From assembly GCF_006439025.1 (NCBI RefSeq), contig NZ_RCYZ01000004.1, positions 372,001 through 436,000 on the forward strand: a stretch of 64,000 nt of DNA, written 5' to 3'. This stretch comes from Hymenobacter nivis (GTDB taxonomy: Bacteria > Bacteroidota > Bacteroidia > Cytophagales > Hymenobacteraceae). Shown in pieces: positions 32,185 to 39,366 of the stretch (positions are counted from its first letter, which is position 1; each line of letters opens with the position of its first letter). The position numbers and the translations under genes were made by a program. The notes under the pieces were generated by a model, which saw only the letters and a program-made list of their open reading frames with translations, had not been told where the DNA came from and did not search any database.

Positions 32185-33321
32185 CTACACGTAGTTGTTG
32201 AGCATGACCGGCATCACGAGCATGAGCACGTCCTCGACGCCTTCCTGCTGCTGCGCGGGCGCCAGTAGGCCGGCCCGGTTCGGCGTGCTCAGCGCGAGCG
32301 ATACCTCCTCCTCATTCAGGTTGGTGAGCATCTCGATGAGGAAGCGGCTGTTGAAACCGATTTTCATATCCTCGCCGTCGTACTGGCACACCAGCCGCTC
32401 ACTGGCCTCGTTCTGGGTGTCCAGGTCTTCGGCCGAGATAGTCACCTCGGAGCCTGCCAGGTCTAGGCGCAGCTGATGCGTGGTTCGGTTGGCCATCAGC
32501 CCGCACCGGCGGGCGGCGTTCAGCAGCTCGGCCCGGTTGATGAGCAGCTTGTTGGGGTTCACGATGGGCACGACGTTCTCGTAATCGGGGTAGCGCTCGT
32601 CGATAAGCCGGCACACCAGGCGCAGCTGGTTGAAGCTGAAGGAGGCATTACTGGCCGTGAAGGCCACCTGCACCGGTGTCGCCTCGCTGGGCAGCGTGCT
32701 CTTGAGCAGGGCCCAGGCCTTCTTGGGCACGATGACGTTCTTGGCGCCCGCCCCGCCGCCCACGTCGAGCCGGCGGTAGCGCAGCAGCCGGTGGCCGTCG
32801 GTGGCCACGAACGTGATGCGGTCCGCCTCGAGCTGGAGCAGCACGCCCGTCATGGCCGGGCGCAGCTCGTCGGTGCTGATGGCGAAGATGGTTTTGCTGA
32901 TGGCCCGGGCCAGCGTGGTGGAAGGAATCTCCAAGCCCCCGCCCAGGCCGATGACGGGCACCTTGGGGAAGTCGCTGGCATTATCGCCGGCCAGCTTGTA
33001 GCGGCCGTTGGCGGTGATGACCACGACCTGATAGGTATCCTCGTCCACGTCGAAGGTGATGGGCTGGTCGGGCAGTTGCTTGAGCAGGTCGAGCAGCAGG
33101 CGCGCCGGCACACACGTGTCGATGGCCCCCGCGCCGCTCTCCACCGGCAGCTGGGTGGTCATGGAGATTTCCAGGTCGCTGGCCGTGATGGCCAGCGTGC
33201 CGCCCGTCACCTGGAAGAGGAAGTTGCTCAGCGCCGGCACCACCGGGTTGGAGGCGATGACGCTGGCCAGGGGCTGGAGGACTTTGAGCAGCGCGGAGCT
33301 GCTAACGATGAATTTTGACAC
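32185..33321 (-). CDS. dnaN: Phage-encoded DNA polymerase III sliding clamp (beta)
   Basis: 378 residues, the normal length of DnaN. It begins SKFIVSSSALLKVLQPLASV like domain I. It contains LAITASDLEISMTTQLPVES, the domain-II FVATDGHRLLRYRR segment (the classical ATDGHRL motif) and IGFNSRFLIEMLTNLNEEEV in domain III. The C-terminus VLMLVMPVML is the 'PM' end of clamps. All three domains are intact, so it should form a ring. Full clamps in temperate phages are rare. Here it is in the early operon right after a protein ending in a clamp-binding peptide. It may recruit polymerase to phage DNA or compete with the host clamp. Confidence 0.92.
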   Translation of the reverse strand: MSKFIVSSSALLKVLQPLASVIASNPVVPALSNFLFQVTGGTLAITASDLEISMTTQLPVESGAGAIDTCVPARLLLDLLKQLPDQPITFDVDEDTYQVVVITANGRYKLAGDNASDFPKVPVIGLGGGLEIPSTTLARAISKTIFAISTDELRPAMTGVLLQLEADRITFVATDGHRLLRYRRLDVGGGAGAKNVIVPKKAWALLKSTLPSEATPVQVAFTASNASFSFNQLRLVCRLIDERYPDYENVVPIVNPNKLLINRAELLNAARRCGLMANRTTHQLRLDLAGSEVTISAEDLDTQNEASERLVCQYDGEDMKIGFNSRFLIEMLTNLNEEEVSLALSTPNRAGLLAPAQQQEGVEDVLMLVMPVMLNNYV

Positions 33322-33330
33322 GGGAGAGGA

Positions 33331-33846
33331 TTAAAAAAGTGGGAGCTGTTGGCCTGGCTTGTAGGCCAATTGAAGCGGGGTAAGGGCAGGAACCTGCGGG
33401 GCGTTTGGAGCCAGCAAATGCACATTGCTGACTAGCTCAGGCGACACGAACCTGAGTAAGGAGCTGTTCAGTAAGCTCGTTGCGGCCGCCTCGATGGCAG
33501 CATCACGGCTAGAAGAGCCTTTGTGCTTCAGGCAGGGCAGTACAGAGTGGCCACCTTCCAAGAATCTGAGCACAAAGCCACCAATCCACTGCTCTCCGGG
33601 TGCCAGGGCCACCGTGACAGCCACGTATTCGCGCTCACCCTGGGCAGCTTGGTAGATATAGTCTGGGTTCGTGCACAGCCCCAAGTGGTTCCACTGATAG
33701 GGTATCGTGCGCCGTGCTTCCTTTAGTCGGTCCTGCTCAGCGCGCACATCGGCCAGGTGCTGGCCCTCGGTGGCATAGTCGAACTTGGCACGCAAGGCCT
33801 GGCTCGGCTGGCCAATGGTCAGCGGCTCGATGACCTGGATGCTCAC
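33331..33846 (-). CDS. Early protein with C-terminal clamp-binding motif QLPLF, 171 aa
   Basis: A GTG start at 33846 overlaps the ParB-like gene stop (TAGTG). The last residues are QQLPLF-stop, which fits the consensus beta-clamp-binding pentapeptide QL(S/D/x)LF at the extreme C-terminus, where many clamp partners carry it. The clamp gene starts only 9 bases downstream. The body is a mixed fold: YQWNHLGLCTNPDYIYQAAQ and ATSLLNSSLLRFVSPELVSN. No catalytic motif was recognised. Reasonable inference: an adaptor or regulator that binds the phage (or host) clamp. Confidence 0.65.
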   Translation of the reverse strand: MSIQVIEPLTIGQPSQALRAKFDYATEGQHLADVRAEQDRLKEARRTIPYQWNHLGLCTNPDYIYQAAQGEREYVAVTVALAPGEQWIGGFVLRFLEGGHSVLPCLKHKGSSSRDAAIEAAATSLLNSSLLRFVSPELVSNVHLLAPNAPQVPALTPLQLAYKPGQQLPLF

Positions 33847-34661
33847 TACCGGAAGCGCACCCGTTGCGCTGGGGCAGCGTTGTAGTTGTTGAGCTCCTCG
33901 AGGAGTTTCACGTACTCCAGCACCGAGGGGCAGCGCACCAGCATGCGGGGCTGCAGGTCGATTTTGCGCAGCATGCGCTCGTGGCTGTACTGGCCTGAGC
34001 GCACCACCATATCCAGGCCCTTCACGAACGTGTCGGTGAAAGCGAATTTGAAGTGGGGGAAGCGCTCGGCGAAGTCGGCGCAGTAAGTGGCCACCGAATG
34101 CGCATTTTCTGCCCGGCTCACCCGGAAACCGCCGGCCTTGAAGGTGGGCAGGTTGCCGCGGCTGCTCTCCGAGAGCAGGCAGAGCGTGGCCGAGAACGGA
34201 ATTTTGGGGTGCTTGCTGACGAAGGCCGAAACCTTTTTGTATTCCTCGTGGCCCTCCAGCGTGAAGAAGTTCAGGTAGTCGAGGCTGTTCCAGTGCTTGC
34301 TCACCGAGTTGAGCACGGCGATGTGGCCCTGGTTGAGCTGGCCCATCTGGTAGTACACCGGCACGCCCAGGCGCTCGGCGGCTTCGAGGCGGTGCTGGCC
34401 GTCGATGACGCCGAAGTCGGCCGTCACGTCGAGCGGGCGCAGGTGCAGCAGGTTCTCCTTGCGGATGCTCTCCATCAGGCGTTTGACGTGGGTTTCGTCC
34501 ACCTCGCGGTTACTGGTGATGCTGCGGAACGCGCCGTAGTTGGTGGTGTGCTGCACGGCCTCGGTGGGCCGGGGCGTGGGGTCGAGCGGCGCGGGGGCGG
34601 GCTTCAGGTGCTTGGTGGCCCGGTGCGCACGCTTGGCGGGCCGGATTGCGGTAGTTGCCAT
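33846..34661 (-). CDS. ParB-like nuclease-domain protein, 271 aa
   Basis: Start at the ATG at 34661 (MATTAIRPAKRAHRATKHLK); the frame upstream is shadow. A ParB/Srx-fold domain is seen at ~residues 45-110: SNREVDETHVKRLMESIRKE, then PLDVTADFGVIDGQHRLEAA. The latter contains the core G.iDGqHRleA motif. C-terminal domain of unknown type. In phages such proteins act in DNA modification or replication control rather than partition. No ParA is nearby. Confidence 0.75.
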   Translation of the reverse strand: MATTAIRPAKRAHRATKHLKPAPAPLDPTPRPTEAVQHTTNYGAFRSITSNREVDETHVKRLMESIRKENLLHLRPLDVTADFGVIDGQHRLEAAERLGVPVYYQMGQLNQGHIAVLNSVSKHWNSLDYLNFFTLEGHEEYKKVSAFVSKHPKIPFSATLCLLSESSRGNLPTFKAGGFRVSRAENAHSVATYCADFAERFPHFKFAFTDTFVKGLDMVVRSGQYSHERMLRKIDLQPRMLVRCPSVLEYVKLLEELNNYNAAPAQRVRFR

Positions 34662-34683
34662 ACTTTTAGGGGTTAGTGGGTGA

Positions 34684-34720
34684 GAAAAAGTGAAGGGCCG
34701 CGGCTGCAACCGCGGCCCTT
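34684..34720 (-). terminator. Intrinsic terminator in the early operon
   Basis: Perfect 11-bp stem aagggccgcgg/ccgcggccctt with a 6-base loop; on the minus strand CACTTTTTCTC follows. It lies between the 226-aa gene and the ParB-like gene. As the operon seems to continue, it may be a partial or antiterminated stop. Confidence 0.6.
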
Positions 34721-34728
34721 CTGCGTGA

Positions 34729-35409
34729 TTAAAAGAGGTCGTTCGCCGCGGCGTTCTTGCCCCCGCTGGGCCGGGTGGTGTTCGGGGCCAGCGTGCTCCC
34801 ATCGGTGGCGTCGAAGTCCAGCTCCAGCTCCTGCTGCTGCACGTAGGGGGCCGACTTGCCGGCCAGGTACTGGCGCACCTGCTTGTCGCAGGCCCCGAGT
34901 TCCGAGCTGAGGGAGAACAGGTGCTCGTATTCCATGCCTGTGATGGGGTCGGGGTCGAGCACTTCGTGCGGCGTGGTCAGGTTCACCACCTTGCCCGAGC
35001 GCAGCGTTTTGCGGCCCAGCACCACCACGCCCCCGTTGTTGGAGTAGGAGTAGCCCGTCACGGCGAAGTCGGCCAGCTCCGGGAACTCGTGTAGCTTGCC
35101 ATCCTCGAGGAGGTAGCGAAAGGCCAGGCTGTCTTTCTTGAGCCACTCCTCGCCCTGCTGCACCCCGGGCAACATCTCCAGCAGCAGCAGGAAGTGGGGC
35201 ACCACGCGGGCGAAGGCCGCCTCCAGGTCGGCGTGCACCGGGCGGTGGTGCAGCGCCGTTTTCTCGGCAAAGCCATTGGACTCGCCCTCGCTGTACTCGG
35301 CGTAGAGCGTCGAATCTTTGCGGCTGATCTTGACCTTGGTCAGGTTCACGTCGGCCAGTTCGGCTTCGGCAGGGGCGGGGGGGCCGCCGGTCAAATAGGC
35401 TTCGCGCAT
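34729..35409 (-). CDS. Early phage protein, 226 aa
   Basis: ATG at 35409 (MREAYLTGGPPAPAEAELAD). Beta strands (DVNLTKVKISRKDSTLYAEY) are followed by helices and VTGYSYSNNGGVVVLGRKTL. It ends KNAAANDLF, a second short hydrophobic C-terminus after the clamp-linked QLPLF. It sits immediately before the ParB-like gene. Its size and place suit a single-strand annealing or replication accessory factor, but no conserved domain was recognised. Confidence 0.55.
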   Translation of the reverse strand: MREAYLTGGPPAPAEAELADVNLTKVKISRKDSTLYAEYSEGESNGFAEKTALHHRPVHADLEAAFARVVPHFLLLLEMLPGVQQGEEWLKKDSLAFRYLLEDGKLHEFPELADFAVTGYSYSNNGGVVVLGRKTLRSGKVVNLTTPHEVLDPDPITGMEYEHLFSLSSELGACDKQVRQYLAGKSAPYVQQQELELDFDATDGSTLAPNTTRPSGGKNAAANDLF

Positions 35410-35465
35410 GGGGCAGGGGGGAGGGGTGAAAAAGAGGGCCCCGCTTGCGCAGGGCCGGAGAAATA

Positions 35466-35837
35466 CTAGGCAGTCTGGAGCCAGGGCAGCTGCGAGAGGT
35501 CTTGCTGGGCCTCGCCCGGGCCGTTCTCGCGCTCGTCGATGGCACGGCCCAGTTTGGCAATCAGCCGGGTGGCCATGTCGTCGTTGAGCGTGTGCATGCG
35601 CAGCAGCACTTTGGTGCGCTCGCGGCGTGTAATGAGGGGGTGCTTGATCAGGCGGTCGATTTCGGTGCGCTGCTCGGCCGTCGACCACAGCACCGGCACC
35701 GGCGGTACCAGTGCCTCGAAGTGGTCGGCCGCCGCGGCCAGGCGCTCGACCTGCTCGGGCACGTTGAGGGCCACGCGGCGGCAGCAGGCGGCCAGTTCGG
35801 CCGGCGTGAAGGGGCTCGGATTCTCGTAAGGGTCCAT
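35466..35837 (-). CDS. Early phage protein, 123 aa
   Basis: ATG at 35837. Helical: FTPAELAACCRRVALNVPEQ and ITRRERTKVLLRMHTLNDDM. Its C-terminus ends DLSQLPWLQTA, which contains QLPWL, a looser relative of clamp-binding peptides. It follows the early operon pattern. Probably DNA-associated. No family recognised. Confidence 0.55.
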   Translation of the reverse strand: MDPYENPSPFTPAELAACCRRVALNVPEQVERLAAAADHFEALVPPVPVLWSTAEQRTEIDRLIKHPLITRRERTKVLLRMHTLNDDMATRLIAKLGRAIDERENGPGEAQQDLSQLPWLQTA

Positions 35838-35893
35838 GGGCGTAGCTTTGCGAAAGCGTTGGAGGATTATTGACTGATTCCAGAAGGCGCCGT

Positions 35894-35929
35894 AGGCCGG
35901 TGTGGGGTGCGACCCACACCGGCCTTTTT
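35894..35929. terminator. Hairpin at the end of the small lipoprotein gene
   Basis: Perfect 13-bp stem aggccggtgtggg/cccacaccggcct with a 6-base loop. The T-run is on the plus strand. On the minus strand it closes the 84-aa gene without a T-run. Confidence 0.5.
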
Positions 35930-36182
35930 ATGTCCGCACGGTGCGTGGGCCCCCGGTGGGGTGCTCCTGGTGGTAATCCGCTTTTTGGCCGCTGGGCCGG
36001 GGGGCCCGGGTGCAGCCGGCCAGCGCGAGCAGCAGCACCAGGCCCAGGCCCGCGATATTTTCAACCCGGCGGGCGGTGCGGTTCAGCGCGCGGGCGGTAG
36101 CCAGCCGGGCGGCGTGGGCCTCGGCCTGGGCGCGGGCCGTAGAGCAGCGGCAAATGCAGCCGAAATGTGTGGGCACTTTCAT
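35928..36182 (-). CDS. Small lipoprotein or membrane protein, 84 aa
   Basis: ATG at 36182, coupled to the upstream stop (TGATG). A hydrophobic helix VENIAGLGLVLLLALAGC (~residues 41-58) ends at a lipobox-like LAGC, with a ~40-residue basic N-terminal part. If the N-terminus is real it would be cytoplasmic. Alternatively a downstream start would give a standard lipoprotein. The mature tail is short and charged. It may be a surface-exclusion or stability factor; unproven. Confidence 0.5.
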   Translation of the reverse strand: MKVPTHFGCICRCSTARAQAEAHAARLATARALNRTARRVENIAGLGLVLLLALAGCTRAPRPSGQKADYHQEHPTGGPRTVRT

Positions 36183-36556
36183 CAGGCGGGGCAGGCTGTG
36201 GACGGATCCAGGTGGAGGGATTTGGCCAGGCAGGTATTCACGGCGGCCTGGTAGCCGCGCTGCTCGGACAGCTTCTCGGTGAGCACGCGCTCGAAGTGGG
36301 GGCCCCGGTCGGCATCGCCGGGCTCCAGCCAGCTGATGTAGCGGCGGTAGCCGCTGTCCCCGCCCGTGGCGCAGGCCTCGTAGTGCGCGCCGTGCACGTC
36401 GCCGGCGTAGTGGGCGCTGAGCGAGAGGGCGGTGTGGCCGGCCTCCAGGGCCAGCGGCAGCAGCTTGGCGTGCAGGGCCTGCAAGTCGAGCAGTGGAGGC
36501 GCGGTGGGCGGCGGCGAGGCCACCAAGGTCACGGCGAAAAGTGGGTATTGGTCCAT
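36182..36556 (-). CDS. Early phage protein, 124 aa
   Basis: ATG at 36556 (MDQYPLFAVTLVASPPPTAP). Helical (LLDLQALHAKLLPLALEAGH) with a Tyr/Gly-rich part (GYRRYISWLEPGDADRGPHF). Its initiator region CCATTCGCACGATGGAC is identical to that of the gene starting at 37623. Function unknown. Confidence 0.5.
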   Translation of the reverse strand: MDQYPLFAVTLVASPPPTAPPLLDLQALHAKLLPLALEAGHTALSLSAHYAGDVHGAHYEACATGGDSGYRRYISWLEPGDADRGPHFERVLTEKLSEQRGYQAAVNTCLAKSLHLDPSTACPA

Positions 36557-36569
36557 CGTGCGAATGGGA

Positions 36570-36671
36570 TTAGAGGTGAGCGAAATGCTTGATAGCCAGC
36601 AGCGCCACTTCCACCACGGAGAGCAGCAGCAGGACGGCGTTGCGGTTGTTTTTAGCAGTGGTGTGGTGCAT
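36570..36671 (-). CDS. Tiny membrane protein, 33 aa
   Basis: ATG at 36671: MHHTTAKNNRNAVLLLLSVV, then EVALLAIKHFAHL. One hydrophobic helix, basic N-terminus. It lies in line with other early genes. Similar in form to the 32-aa gene at 37665-37763. Coding status is moderate because it is so short. Confidence 0.45.
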   Translation of the reverse strand: MHHTTAKNNRNAVLLLLSVVEVALLAIKHFAHL

Positions 36672-36683
36672 GAGGCGGTAGCG

Positions 36684-36962
36684 TTAGGCAGCGTAGCGGT
36701 GGCGGTAAGCGGGTGGGGTAGCGGCTTCGCGTTGGGCCACCAGGGCCTGCAGGCGCTGGCGGACGGCGAGCAGGGCGGCACCGGGGCCCCCGACGTGCGG
36801 GGCCGCCACCTCGGCGCGGGCGGCGCGGCGCTCGACGGGCCGCACCAGCGGGTGAGTGAGCAGCTGGGCCAGGGGCCAGAGCACCGGTGCGGCGGCGGGC
36901 ACGGCCCGGGGCTTGCTGGCCCAGGCGCGGGCGGCGATGGATTCTTCGCAGGTCCGGGGCAT
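36684..36962 (-). CDS. Early phage protein, 92 aa
   Basis: ATG at 36962 (MPRTCEESIAARAWASKPRA), two bases after the HTH gene ends. Ala/Arg-rich and helical (GAALLAVRQRLQALVAQREA). A longer frame upstream is shadow. No family recognised; the coding call rests on tight operon packing. Confidence 0.45.
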   Translation of the reverse strand: MPRTCEESIAARAWASKPRAVPAAAPVLWPLAQLLTHPLVRPVERRAARAEVAAPHVGGPGAALLAVRQRLQALVAQREAATPPAYRHRYAA

Positions 36963-36964
36963 GG

Positions 36965-37180
36965 CTAGGCAGCGGCGCGCACCTTGGTGCTTTCGAGGTA
37001 GTCCACCACGTCGGCTTCCGTCACGCGGTAGTTCTTTTTGCCCAGGCAGTTGTAGTTGATCAGCCCCTGGCGGATCAGCTCGTAGGCCGAGCGGGTGCTG
37101 ATGCACAGCACTTCGGCCAGCTTTTCGACGGTGAAGACCGTGGCCTTGGGGGACAGGGGGGCCGGCAGGGCAGCTTCCAT
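36965..37180 (-). CDS. Excisionase-like helix-turn-helix protein, 71 aa
   Basis: ATG at 37180. The core FTVEKLAEVLCISTRSAYEL followed by IRQGLINYNCLGKKNYRVTE and DVVDYLE is the MerR-type winged HTH of phage excisionases and directionality factors. It is encoded in the first third of the early operon, a normal place for xis. It would act with the integrase at 39366, probably steering excision. It could instead be a regulator of the early operon. Confidence 0.7.
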   Translation of the reverse strand: MEAALPAPLSPKATVFTVEKLAEVLCISTRSAYELIRQGLINYNCLGKKNYRVTEADVVDYLESTKVRAAA

Positions 37181-37194
37181 GGGCAGGCAGTGGA

Positions 37195-37623
37195 TTAGGC
37201 GGCCTGGCGCAGAGCCGGGCCAGTTTTCGGGTACATGGCAATGACTTTGGCCTCCACGCAGCGCTCCAGGCGCAAGGCCTCGGCGTAGTCGGTCACGTCG
37301 ATTTCGGTGAAGAGCATGGCCGGCAGCGTGCCGAACCACTGCTCCTGCTGCCCTTCCTCGGGGAAGCGCCGGGCCGTCCGCCCGCTGTAGGTAGTGCACT
37401 CCTGGGGCGAGGCCGGCACGTAGGCCAGCAGGCGCCAGGCGCGGCCCTGCGCGTCGAGGCAGCGGCACTGGCCCAGCACGGGCAGCACTGTGCCAGTGGG
37501 GCGGTGGGCGACCGCCGCGGCCAGGTGCAGCAGGTCGCCGGCCTGGAAGCCATCGGCGAGGGAAAGCGCCTCCTTCGGCATTAGGGCCGAGCGTAGGGAA
37601 GGCAATAAGGGTTTGGTGTCCAT
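37195..37623 (-). CDS. Early phage protein, 142 aa
   Basis: ATG at 37623 (MDTKPLLPSLRSALMPKEAL). Contains DGFQAGDLLHLAAAVAHRPT and FGTLPAMLFTEIDVTDYAEA, a mixed fold. It shares its initiator region with the gene at 36182-36556. Function unknown. Confidence 0.5.
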   Translation of the reverse strand: MDTKPLLPSLRSALMPKEALSLADGFQAGDLLHLAAAVAHRPTGTVLPVLGQCRCLDAQGRAWRLLAYVPASPQECTTYSGRTARRFPEEGQQEQWFGTLPAMLFTEIDVTDYAEALRLERCVEAKVIAMYPKTGPALRQAA

Positions 37624-37664
37624 CGTGCGAATGGAAAAAGGATAGGTGAAAGAAAATGAGGGGG

Positions 37665-37763
37665 TTAGAGCTTGAAGAGCAGGTAGCCTAGCCAGAGGCA
37701 GACGCCTAGATGGGCCAGCAGCACGAGGCCCGTTAAGCGGGCGTAGAGGCGGGGGTGGCGCAT
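37665..37763 (-). CDS. Tiny membrane protein, 32 aa
   Basis: ATG at 37763, coupled to the Cro-like gene's stop (TGATG). Reads MRHPRLYARLTGLVLLAHLG and on to the end of one transmembrane helix. Resembles other phage early micro-proteins. Confidence 0.45.
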   Translation of the reverse strand: MRHPRLYARLTGLVLLAHLGVCLWLGYLLFKL

Positions 37764-37999
37764 CAGGCGGCGACCTGGGGCAACTTGTCGGGGTTGGCTG
37801 CAGCCCATGCGGCGAAGCCCTCGGGGTTGGTTTCCTCGGCCAGGGCCAGGATGGCGGGCCAGTATTTGGACGTGTGGTGCTGGTTGCGCACGAGCTGCGA
37901 TAGGTTCGCGTAGCTCATGCACTTCGTGCGGTCCATGAGTTGGGCGAGGTAGCCCTCAGGCATCAAGTCCCGGATTTTTAGGGGTGTGGTCGATTCCAT
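37763..37999 (-). CDS. Cro-like early regulator, 78 aa
   Basis: ATG at 37999, the first gene leftward from the divergent switch region. The sequence IRDLMPEGYLAQLMDRTKCM then SYANLSQLVRNQHHTSKYWP fits a small HTH: helix, turn, recognition helix, and a last helix ending ILALAEETNPEG. Many Bacteroidota phages encode such a protein opposite the repressor. By position it acts as the Cro counterpart. Confidence 0.6.
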   Translation of the reverse strand: MESTTPLKIRDLMPEGYLAQLMDRTKCMSYANLSQLVRNQHHTSKYWPAILALAEETNPEGFAAWAAANPDKLPQVAA

Positions 38000-38111
38000 C
38001 TGGTGTACCTTGCTAGTGTTGTTGTTAGTAGTAGCAAATATGAGGACTATTACTGATACTTTAAAATAAAGTTGAGTAAAAAGAGCAGCTACGATCTTAT
38101 TAATACTGTAA
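38000..38111. promoter_or_regulatory. Lysis-lysogeny switch region
   Basis: 112 bases, AT-rich, between divergent cro-like and repressor genes. Related half-sites: TTACTGATACTTTAA (plus, 38050-38064) and TTACAGTATTAATAA (minus, 38097-38111). A TATTTG element for the leftward gene lies near 38036. Expected to hold both promoters and repressor operators; the exact sites are inference. Confidence 0.5.
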
Positions 38112-38858
38112 ATGACTGACGGACAAAGACTTTCTGGGAGACTAAAATTGCTACGGAAAGGGCAAAAAATAACCCAAGACGAGCTGGCTGCGCGTCTTGG
38201 GTTGACTAAGAGTGCTATTTCAAAATTTGAAACTGGCAACAGTGCTCCTTCTTTCGAAACACTCAAAAAGATAGCAACACTCTACAATGTGTCTACTGAC
38301 TACCTTTTAAATGGCAGTAATTCAACTTTTGTAGCACAGGCCCAAAATATTTCTCTGTATCCTGCCGGTCAGAACAACGTGCAGGCGGTGGCGCTGCTTT
38401 CAGACATCCCCACGATGTGGCTGCGGCGCGTTAGCTTCAAAGCCCGCGCCTCGTTCAACTACGCCCATTTGCAGCGCTACATGAGCAGCGACGTGTTCGA
38501 CACGGTGCTCTTTCGCCTGCCCCCGGGCAAAACAGAAGCTGACTACGCCGATGCCATCGTCTTCGATATTGAGGGTGACAGCATGGAGCCATCCCTCTAT
38601 TCCGGCCAGCAGGTAATCGCCTGGCCCGTCCCGGACAGCAAATGGGAATACCTTCACAACACCATCTGCGTGGTCGATTACGATGACACGGTAACGGTAA
38701 AGGCGGTGCGTAGCAACGACCTCAACAACCGCGACGGCTTGACGCTTCATGCCACAGGCGGCGCTGGCGGCTACTTCATTGTGGCCCGCGAGCACATCCA
38801 CTCCATCTGGGAAGTCCGCGAATTCTATGGCCTAGTGCCCGTGCGGCTTTTAAGCTGA
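38112..38858 (+). CDS. Phage repressor, HTH plus S24 LexA-like domain
   Basis: 248 residues. N-terminal HTH_3: ITQDELAARLGLTKSAISKF (residues ~19-38). The middle is a hinge. The C-terminal S24 peptidase has FDIEGDSMEPSLYSGQ with the catalytic Ser, and DDTVTVKAVRSN with the Lys partner. This is the architecture of CI/LexA repressors that self-cleave with RecA after DNA damage. The cleavage dipeptide is not obvious. It keeps the prophage silent and is divergent from the Cro-like gene. Confidence 0.85.
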   Translation: MTDGQRLSGRLKLLRKGQKITQDELAARLGLTKSAISKFETGNSAPSFETLKKIATLYNVSTDYLLNGSNSTFVAQAQNISLYPAGQNNVQAVALLSDIPTMWLRRVSFKARASFNYAHLQRYMSSDVFDTVLFRLPPGKTEADYADAIVFDIEGDSMEPSLYSGQQVIAWPVPDSKWEYLHNTICVVDYDDTVTVKAVRSNDLNNRDGLTLHATGGAGGYFIVAREHIHSIWEVREFYGLVPVRLLS

Positions 38859-38862
38859 TTTT

Positions 38863-39366
38863 ATGAGACTATCACTAATCTGCTTATTCACCACGCTTAC
38901 TGCGCTGGATCAGTCTGCACAGCAGCCGCAGGGTTTGCAGCGCCTAGATGACAAGTATGGATTTCAAGAGGCTCGTTTTGGGGCCCCCTTGTCGGCATTT
39001 ACCAAGCTCTACCTGCACTCGGACCAGGGCAATGTGAAACTCTACTGGCGTAAACCGGCTGAGTTGAAAGTTGGTGGCTATAAGCTCTATGAGCCCACCT
39101 ATTCCTTTTATAAAGGCAAATTGATGGGAATTATCTGCTCAACTGGTGACGAGTATAATACAGATGGTATTAGAAAAATGCTGGTGTCTTCCTACGGCTC
39201 ACCCAAAGTCACCACCATAAGCCAGGATTGGCAAGGAAAGAAGGTCTACATGTGGTTAGCTACCCTGCCTAAAGGCAGGCTTTTTACCATCAGCAGCATT
39301 CCAATTACTAATCAGAAGGCTGCTGATGCAGCAATTGAAGGTCACAAAGCCGCCACCGACCGCTGA
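38863..39366 (+). CDS. Secreted prophage protein, 167 aa
   Basis: ATG at 38863 with signal peptide MRLSLICLFTTLTALDQSAQ. The mature part is beta-rich (RFGAPLSAFTKLYLHSDQGN, KLYEPTYSFYKGKLMGIICS). It is sandwiched between repressor and integrase in the same orientation, and its stop overlaps the integrase start (TGATG). Being in the lysogenic unit it is probably made by the lysogen and acts in the envelope, for example as an immunity or exclusion factor. No family recognised. Confidence 0.6.
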   Translation: MRLSLICLFTTLTALDQSAQQPQGLQRLDDKYGFQEARFGAPLSAFTKLYLHSDQGNVKLYWRKPAELKVGGYKLYEPTYSFYKGKLMGIICSTGDEYNTDGIRKMLVSSYGSPKVTTISQDWQGKKVYMWLATLPKGRLFTISSIPITNQKAADAAIEGHKAATDR

